This document shows positions 5,016-10,052 of a stretch of DNA of 10,052 bases, in pieces. The stretch is taken from the NCBI GenBank assembly GCA_019416395.1, contig DXXH01000090.1, forward strand, positions 1 to 10,052. The letters run 5' to 3'. Position 1 is the stretch's first letter; each line of letters begins with the position of its first letter. The stretch is from Clostridiales bacterium (GTDB taxonomy: Bacteria > Bacillota > Clostridia > Oscillospirales > Acutalibacteraceae). Under the pieces are notes generated by a model, which searched no databases, was not told where the DNA came from, and saw only the letters and a program-made list of their open reading frames with translations. Both the position numbers and the translations under genes were made by a program.

Positions 5016-6782
5016 ATGTTTCAATTGAGGTGGGTATGGAAGCATATGGAAGGCTTCCGAAAGCGGTACATTTTCGCTTTGTGTTCCACGGCGGTGTTGT
5101 CCATACTGGCGCTGGGCAACTCCGTCATCACCGCCAACATCATGGACACCGTGTTTGAACCTCTTACCCAAACTGGGGTGGTGACGGAGCAGGTGGTGCA
5201 CCATCTGATGTTTTTGGTGGCGGTGCTCATTGGATTCACCTTGTTCCGCACCAGCTTTTCCTATTGCTCCATTTTGACCTATGAAACCTGTTCCCAAAAG
5301 CTGATTTATAAGCTGCGGAAAGACCTGTACCAGAACATGCAGGAGCAGGATCAGGATTTCTATGGGAAAAACCGCACAGGCGATCTGATGACCCGGCTGA
5401 CCGGCGACATGGATATGATCCGTCATGCAGTATGCTGGGTAATTCGCCAGCTCATCGATTGCACGGTGCTGTTTTTGACCACTTCCATCACGTTTTTGGT
5501 GACGGACTGGTTGTTTGCCTTGTCCATGCTGGCGGTGACACCTATCATCTTTGGTTTGACCTACGCTTTTTCCAAACGGGTACACCCCCTGTATGTAGAT
5601 CTGCGGGAACGGCTGTCCCAGCTGAACACCTGCGCCCAGGAGAATATTTCGGGGAACCGGGTGGTGAAGGCTTTCGCCAGGGAAGACTACGAGATCCACA
5701 AGTTTGACGAGAAAAATACCGATTATAAGAAAGCCAATACAAGAGCGTCCTTGTTGTGGCTGAAGTACAGCCCCTATATTGACGGTCTTTCCCAGGCTTT
5801 GTCCATCGCGGTACTGTTGGTAGGTGGCTCGTTCCTGATTTCCGGCCGGATTTCCATCGGTACCTTCACCTTGTTCAACTCTTTAACTTGGACACTGACC
5901 AACCCCATGCGTATGCTGGGCATGCATTTGAACGATTTGCAGCGGTTCTTTGCCAGTGCCAATAAAATTATTGAGCTGTACTATGCCAAGTCCACCATCA
6001 CATCCCGCCCTGATGCGAAAGCGGTAGAGGGAAGGTTGAAAGGGGAAATCGACTTCCAAAACGTGGACCTGAAACTGCATGGCATGCCTGTGCTGAGCCA
6101 TATTGACTTGCATATTCAACCCGGGGAAACTGTGGCAATTATGGGTCCCACTGGTTCGGGCAAAACGTCCCTGGTGAATTTGATTCCCCGGTTCAGCGAC
6201 GTGAGCGCCGGCACCCTTACCATTGACGGAGTACCGGTAAACCGGTACGATTTGCGTGGGCTTCGCCATTCCATTGGCATTGCCACCCAAGACGTGTTCC
6301 TGTTTTCGGACACGGTGGACGGGAATATCGCCTATGGGAATACGTCCCTCTCCGAGGAAGACGTGAAGCGTTACGCGAAAATGGCGGACGTGGACTTTGT
6401 GGAAAAACTTCCGGAAGGGTTTGAAACCTTGATCGGGGAGCGGGGCACCGGCTTGTCCGGCGGCCAGAAGCAGCGGATCGCTTTGGCGCGGGCTTTGGCG
6501 GTACGGCCTTCCATTTTGATTTTGGACGACACCACTTCGGCTGTGGATTTGGAAACGGAGAAGTACATTCAGGAGCAGCTGGCCAATCTGGATTTCCCCT
6601 GCACCAAAATCATTGTGGCACAGCGGATTTCCACCACAAAGCGGGCGGATAAAATCGTGGTGCTGGATAAAGGACGGATCGTAGACGTAGGCACCCACGA
6701 GGAGCTTTCCCAGCGGCCCGGCTATTACCGGGAGGTATTCCTGCTGCAAAACGGCATGGAAGAGGAAAAGGAGGTGGTCTAA
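5016..6782 (+). CDS. ABC exporter half-transporter, degenerate-site subunit (multidrug type)
   Basis: A 588-residue type IV exporter subunit: a six-helix membrane domain (about 1-320) fused to an ATPase domain (about 340-588). Walker A GPTGSGKT is at 377-384 and the signature LSGGQ at 480-484. The Walker B motif ILILDD ends with Asp504 and then Asp505, where catalytic Glu is normal. The switch His is Gln536 (VAQR), and the A-loop aromatic is absent (VDLKLHG). This set of changes marks the non-hydrolysing half of heterodimeric exporters such as TM287/288, BmrC/BmrD and LmrC/LmrD, where the partner supplies the competent site. The membrane domain should export lipophilic compounds, but the substrate is unknown. 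ATG 5016 is favoured because AGGGAGG lies 7 bases upstream; ATG 5010 is only 1 base away, and a GTG at 4893 falls inside the structured leader. The next gene starts immediately after the stop. Confidence 0.94.
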   Translation: MFQLRWVWKHMEGFRKRYIFALCSTAVLSILALGNSVITANIMDTVFEPLTQTGVVTEQVVHHLMFLVAVLIGFTLFRTSFSYCSILTYETCSQKLIYKLRKDLYQNMQEQDQDFYGKNRTGDLMTRLTGDMDMIRHAVCWVIRQLIDCTVLFLTTSITFLVTDWLFALSMLAVTPIIFGLTYAFSKRVHPLYVDLRERLSQLNTCAQENISGNRVVKAFAREDYEIHKFDEKNTDYKKANTRASLLWLKYSPYIDGLSQALSIAVLLVGGSFLISGRISIGTFTLFNSLTWTLTNPMRMLGMHLNDLQRFFASANKIIELYYAKSTITSRPDAKAVEGRLKGEIDFQNVDLKLHGMPVLSHIDLHIQPGETVAIMGPTGSGKTSLVNLIPRFSDVSAGTLTIDGVPVNRYDLRGLRHSIGIATQDVFLFSDTVDGNIAYGNTSLSEEDVKRYAKMADVDFVEKLPEGFETLIGERGTGLSGGQKQRIALARALAVRPSILILDDTTSAVDLETEKYIQEQLANLDFPCTKIIVAQRISTTKRADKIVVLDKGRIVDVGTHEELSQRPGYYREVFLLQNGMEEEKEVV

Positions 6783-8552
6783 ATGGCGCGCAACAAATTT
6801 GACGTTGACGAGACCCTGGAAACCCCATTTAACATAAAGCATTTGCTTCGGGCCGGGACATACATAGGCCGCCACAAGAAAAAGATGATTTTGTCTCTGG
6901 TGTTTTCCGCCATTTCCGCGGCCTGTTCCCTGGTAGGTCCCATGCTGATCCAGCGGGCCATCGATGTGTCCGTTCCCAACAAAAACTACATGGAACTGGT
7001 TTTGCTGGCGGCGATCATGCTGGTTTCCATTGTGTTGTCTATTTTGTTTTCCCGTGCCCGTTCCAAATATATGATCGTGGTGGGGCAGGAGATCATTTAC
7101 GACATTCGGAAGGACTTGTTCCAGCACCTTCAAAAGCTGCCATTCCAGTTTTACGATGACCGGCCCCACGGGAAGATCCTGACCCGTGTGATCAACTATG
7201 TGAACTCCGTGTCCGACGCCTTGTCCAACGGGATCATCAACTTTGTGCTGGAAATTTTCAACCTGATTTTGATCGCAGTGTTCATGTTCCTGTGCGATGT
7301 GCGGCTGAGCCTGATCGTCATGGCGGGCATTCCCCTGTTTTTGGTGATCGTGCTGTTGATCAAGCCTGCCCAGCGCCGGGCCTGGCAGGACGTTTCCAAC
7401 AAGAGCTCCAACTTGAACGCCTATCTCCATGAGAGCCTGGATGGCATGAAAATTACCCAGGCCTTTACCCGGGAAGAGGAAAACCGGGAGATTTACGATA
7501 AGCTGAATAAAAAGTGCTATTCCACCTGGATGAAAGCCCAGTATACGTCCAACCTGGTGTGGTATTCGGTGGACAATATTTCCACCTGGGTGGTGGGCGC
7601 CATGTATTTGATCGGTTTGATGATGCTGGGGCCTGCCATGAGAATCGGCACCCTGATCGCCATCAGCTCCTACGCCTGGCGGTTTTGGCAGCCCATTTTG
7701 AACTTGTCCAACCTTTACAATACCTTTATCAACGCTGTGGCGTATTTGGAGCGTATCTTTGAGATGATCGACGAGCCGGTTACCGTGGACGACGCTCCCG
7801 GGGCGACGGAACTGCCGCCTATTACAGGACGGGTAACCTTTGACGACGTGACTTTTTCCTACGATGGAAAAATCAACGTGTTGGAGCATTTCAACCTGGA
7901 CGTAATGCCTGGAGAGTCCATTGCGTTGGTGGGGCCCACCGGCGCGGGGAAGACCACGGTGGTGAACCTGATCTCCCGGTTTTACAATATCAATGGGGGC
8001 AGAGTGCTGCTGGACGGTCATGATATTGCGGAAGTGACGCTGCATTCCCTTCGGTCCCAAATGGGGATCATGCTTCAAGACAGCTTTATTTTCTCCGGGA
8101 CGATTATGGACAACATACGGTATGGACGTTTGGACGCCACGGACGAAGAAGTGATCGCCGCAGCGAAAACGGTCCGGGCAGACGAGTTTATCCGTGAGAT
8201 GGAAAATGGCTATTACACCCAGGTCAACGAGCGGGGATCCCGGTTGTCTCAGGGACAAAAGCAGCTGGTGGCATTTGCCCGTACACTGCTTTCTGACCCT
8301 AAGATCTTGGTGCTGGACGAAGCCACGTCTTCCATTGACGCCAAGACCGAACGGCTGCTGCAAGAGGGGTTGCAAGCTTTGCTAAAAGGCCGTACCTCTT
8401 TCATCATTGCTCACCGGTTGTCCACCATCAAGAATTGCGACCGGATCCTGTATATTTCCAATAAGGGCATTGCGGAAATGGGCAATCATCAGCAGTTGTT
8501 GGACCGCCACGGGTATTACTATCACCTGTACACGGCTCAGCTGGAGAATTGA
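6783..8552 (+). CDS. ABC exporter half-transporter, catalytic-site subunit (multidrug type)
   Basis: A 589-residue partner subunit with a six-helix membrane domain (about 1-325) and an ATPase domain with all catalytic residues: A-loop Tyr (VTFSYDG), Walker A GPTGAGKTT from residue 384, Walker B LVLDE with Glu513, and switch His544 in IIAHRLSTI. Its signature is LSQGQ (488-492), not LSGGQ. Since each ATP site combines one subunit's Walker motifs with the other's signature, this protein's Walker site plus the first subunit's LSGGQ forms the working site, and the reverse pair forms the degenerate site. It has its own AAAGGAGG (6767-6774), 8 bases before the ATG, within the end of the upstream gene, and no intergenic base, which fits equal production of the two chains. 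A terminator-like hairpin follows. Heterodimer assignment is strong; substrate is unknown. Confidence 0.95.
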   Translation: MARNKFDVDETLETPFNIKHLLRAGTYIGRHKKKMILSLVFSAISAACSLVGPMLIQRAIDVSVPNKNYMELVLLAAIMLVSIVLSILFSRARSKYMIVVGQEIIYDIRKDLFQHLQKLPFQFYDDRPHGKILTRVINYVNSVSDALSNGIINFVLEIFNLILIAVFMFLCDVRLSLIVMAGIPLFLVIVLLIKPAQRRAWQDVSNKSSNLNAYLHESLDGMKITQAFTREEENREIYDKLNKKCYSTWMKAQYTSNLVWYSVDNISTWVVGAMYLIGLMMLGPAMRIGTLIAISSYAWRFWQPILNLSNLYNTFINAVAYLERIFEMIDEPVTVDDAPGATELPPITGRVTFDDVTFSYDGKINVLEHFNLDVMPGESIALVGPTGAGKTTVVNLISRFYNINGGRVLLDGHDIAEVTLHSLRSQMGIMLQDSFIFSGTIMDNIRYGRLDATDEEVIAAAKTVRADEFIREMENGYYTQVNERGSRLSQGQKQLVAFARTLLSDPKILVLDEATSSIDAKTERLLQEGLQALLKGRTSFIIAHRLSTIKNCDRILYISNKGIAEMGNHQQLLDRHGYYYHLYTAQLEN

Positions 8553-8578
8553 GCCACTCACAGTATGAATCCAATGAA

Positions 8579-8625
8579 CACAGCCGGCCTTGACAAATCG
8601 GGGCCGGCTGTGATACTTCTATTTT
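8579..8625 (+). terminator. Terminator-like hairpin after the ABC operon
   Basis: A perfect 11-bp GC-rich stem (8579-8589 with 8602-8612) has a 12-base loop. The following sequence is T-rich but broken (ATACTTCTATTTT), so termination may be incomplete and some readthrough into the MFS gene is possible. Confidence 0.62.
8590..8617 (+). promoter_or_regulatory. Possible MFS promoter inside the terminator hairpin
   Basis: A perfect -35 box TTGACA (8590-8595) forms part of the hairpin loop. A 4-of-6 -10 match GATACT (8612-8617) follows after 16 bases. The start would fall near 8624, some 30 bases before the MFS start codon. The -10 box is weak, so this is tentative. Confidence 0.35.
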
Positions 8626-8655
8626 AAGAAAATCACCATATGAGGGGGAACTTGT

Positions 8656-9840
8656 TTGTTTACCGCATTGCTAGTCATTATCTACATAGCCTTCATCAGT
8701 TTAGGGCTTCCCGATTCCTTGTTGGGTTCCGCATGGCCTGCTATGCATGTGACTCTTTCCGCGCCTTTGTCCTTTGCGGGAGTGATCTCCATCATCGTTT
8801 CCTGTGGTACGGTGGTGTCCAGTTTGATGAGCGCCAGGATCATCAGCCGGTTTGGCACAGGCCGGGTCACACTGGTCAGTGTGGCCATGACCGCTGCCGC
8901 TTTGCTGGGCATTGCTTTCGCTCCATCGGTGTGGTGGATTTGTCTGTGCGCTATTCCCCTTGGTTTGGGAGCTGGCTCTGTGGACGCCGGACTGAACAAC
9001 TTTGTGGCCCTTCACTACCAGGCCAAGCACATGAGCTGGCTTCATTGCTTTTGGGGAATCGGTGCCACTACAGGACCCATTGTCATGGCATTCTGGCTGG
9101 ACAGGGGAAGCAATTGGCAAGGGGGCTATTTGACCATTGGTGTGCTGCAAGTAGCACTGGTAGTGGCGCTGTTCCTGAGTCTGCCCCTGTGGAAGAAGGT
9201 TTCCGCTTCCGATGGGGAAAATGGGGAAGAGGAAGAGCCTGTCACAGCCCTTCCCTTGCGGAAAGTCTTTCAAATTCCCCGGGCGAAAGCGGCGCTGCTG
9301 GGATTTTTCTGCTACTGTGCGGTGGAAGTGACCGCCAATCTGTGGGCCAGCAGCTATGCGGTTACCGGGTTTGGCGTGGGAGAACATACAGCTGCCGGGT
9401 GGAGTTCCCTGTTTTTTCTGGGGATCACCCTGGGGAGGCTGCTTTCCGGTTTCGCAGCCATAAAGCTTTCCAGCCCCGTGTTGATCCGGCTGGGCCAAGT
9501 GGTGACCCTGCTGGGGATTTTATGCTTGCCCTTGCCGTTGCCCCTGTGGAGAATCCCTGTGGGGCTCTGTTTGGTGGGTATGGGGTGCGCTCCTATTTAT
9601 CCGGCTATGCTGCACCAGACTCCCGCAATTTTCGGCAAGCGGCTTTCCCAGGCGATGATGGGGGTGCAGATGGCTTGCGCATATGTGGGGACAACCTTAG
9701 TGCCCCCCGCTTTTGGACTTTTGGCGTCAGCAGTGGATATTCGATGGTTCCCCGTGTTTTTACTGGTATTTTTGGGTTTGATGGTTCTGGGGACCGAAGG
9801 GATTCAACGACGCGGAAAGGCAGTCGAGGAAAAAGTGTGA
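8656..9840 (+). CDS. Major facilitator superfamily transporter
   Basis: A 394-residue protein with about 12 hydrophobic helices in two halves, split by a hydrophilic acidic loop (about 183-200, with ENGEEEEP). The N-terminal phrase ISLGLPDSLLGSAWP and the block GLNNFVALHY followed by HMSWLHCFWGIGA (about 114-139) are typical of a clostridial MFS group usually annotated only as 'MFS transporter', with distant likeness to fucose/glucose permeases. The substrate cannot be inferred. It starts at TTG 8656, with AGGGGG (8643-8648) 7 bases upstream. An ATG at 8640 is out of frame, overlaps the ribosome binding site and opens only a non-coding-like frame. The gene is on the same strand as the ABC exporter, but a hairpin separates them, so joint function is not implied. 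The length is normal for the superfamily. Confidence 0.92.
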   Translation: MFTALLVIIYIAFISLGLPDSLLGSAWPAMHVTLSAPLSFAGVISIIVSCGTVVSSLMSARIISRFGTGRVTLVSVAMTAAALLGIAFAPSVWWICLCAIPLGLGAGSVDAGLNNFVALHYQAKHMSWLHCFWGIGATTGPIVMAFWLDRGSNWQGGYLTIGVLQVALVVALFLSLPLWKKVSASDGENGEEEEPVTALPLRKVFQIPRAKAALLGFFCYCAVEVTANLWASSYAVTGFGVGEHTAAGWSSLFFLGITLGRLLSGFAAIKLSSPVLIRLGQVVTLLGILCLPLPLPLWRIPVGLCLVGMGCAPIYPAMLHQTPAIFGKRLSQAMMGVQMACAYVGTTLVPPAFGLLASAVDIRWFPVFLLVFLGLMVLGTEGIQRRGKAVEEKV

Positions 9841-9940
9841 GGCGGTAAACGGGGGAAAGGGGCAACGATCCAGAAACTGGCCTTTTCCTTGGTGAAGAGA
9901 GTATTTTAGAAAGGAAACTATTATAAAGAATATAAACAGA

Positions 9941-9972
9941 AAATCCGACAGATCATGCTATCTGCCGGATTT
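9941..9972 (-). terminator. Candidate terminator or hairpin in the right-hand intergenic region
   Basis: AAATCCG (9941-9947) pairs with CGGATTT (9966-9972), and CAGAT (9949-9953) with ATCTG (9960-9964), around one A-C mismatch and a 6-base loop. On the minus strand the 3' side is T-rich (TTTTCTGTTTATATTC), better than on the plus strand. It could end a gene entering from the right, or end the MFS transcript about 100 bases after its stop. Confidence 0.4.
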
Positions 9973-10002
9973 CTACTAGATATTGAGTCCGTTCACAATT
10001 TT

Positions 10003-10033
10003 TTTACAAGAAAATGAGATGTTCCCTCATAAT
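10003..10033 (+). promoter_or_regulatory. Possible promoter for a gene beyond the right edge
   Basis: TTTACA (10003-10008) and CATAAT (10028-10033) each match consensus at five of six positions, but the spacer is 19 bases, longer than ideal. No coding start is visible before the window ends. Confidence 0.25.
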
Positions 10034-10052
10034 TCGACAAAAAAGACGGTGT

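Noticed and set aside
5883..8375. Open antisense frame of 830 codons across both ABC genes
   Set aside because: It is His/Gln/Gly-rich with no domain, opposes two clear ABC genes codon for codon, and crosses their junction. Such frames arise from the codon bias of the real strand.
8640..9848. ATG-started 402-codon plus-strand frame overlapping the MFS gene
   Set aside because: Its translation is rich in Cys, His, Arg and Trp with no membrane helices. The other frame gives a normal 12-helix MFS protein with a good ribosome binding site.
9854..9888. GGAAAGG...CCTTTTCC dyad with inner CCAG-AAA-CTGG as the MFS terminator
   Set aside because: The arms are asymmetric, with a 9-base bulge and no T run after the stem, so it is too weak to call.

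Overview
The window looks like a chromosomal segment of a Gram-positive gut-type Clostridia (Bacillota), perhaps Oscillospiraceae/Ruminococcaceae. This is inferred from protein style, strong AGGAGG-type ribosome binding sites, TTG starts and consensus sigma-A-like promoters. No transposase, integrase, CRISPR array, rRNA or tRNA gene was seen, and it reads as core and light accessory genome, not a mobile island.

Left part, + strand (1-2530): ribosomal protein L7/L12 (rplL) ends at a strong terminator. A near-consensus promoter then drives a cytoplasmic GH27 alpha-galactosidase, whose stop overlaps the start of a 67-residue cysteine-rich protein (TAATG junction). Next is a separately promoted 114-residue exported or membrane protein of unknown function. 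Its short leader carries two copies of ACACTT-N8-AGTGTA, arranged so that alternative RNA pairings could hide or free the ribosome binding site. It ends in a strong hairpin terminator, facing a second terminator for the opposing operon.

Middle part, - strand (4645 down to 2545): one promoter serves dtd (D-aminoacyl-tRNA deacylase), a two-domain acyltransferase-like protein (NAT_N/GNAT_C type) and a small P-loop kinase-like protein. The kinase frame is interrupted by an in-frame TGA. Beyond it, 31 further in-frame codons read like the missing C-terminus and end just before the operon's terminator.

Right part, + strand (4848-9840): a 430-base divergent intergenic region contains a hairpin-rich leader, followed by two tightly coupled ABC exporter half-transporters. 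The first has a degenerate ATP site (Asp for the catalytic Glu, Gln for the switch His) and the second has an altered signature (LSQGQ). Together they are the two halves of a heterodimeric multidrug-type exporter. A terminator-like hairpin, with a possible promoter inside it, separates them from a 12-helix MFS transporter that starts at TTG. The last ~210 bases are non-coding.

No clearly new multi-gene system is present. The items most worth a second look are the interrupted kinase, the switch-like leader of the 114-residue protein, the structured leader of the ABC exporter, and the coupling of the alpha-galactosidase to a small putative zinc protein.
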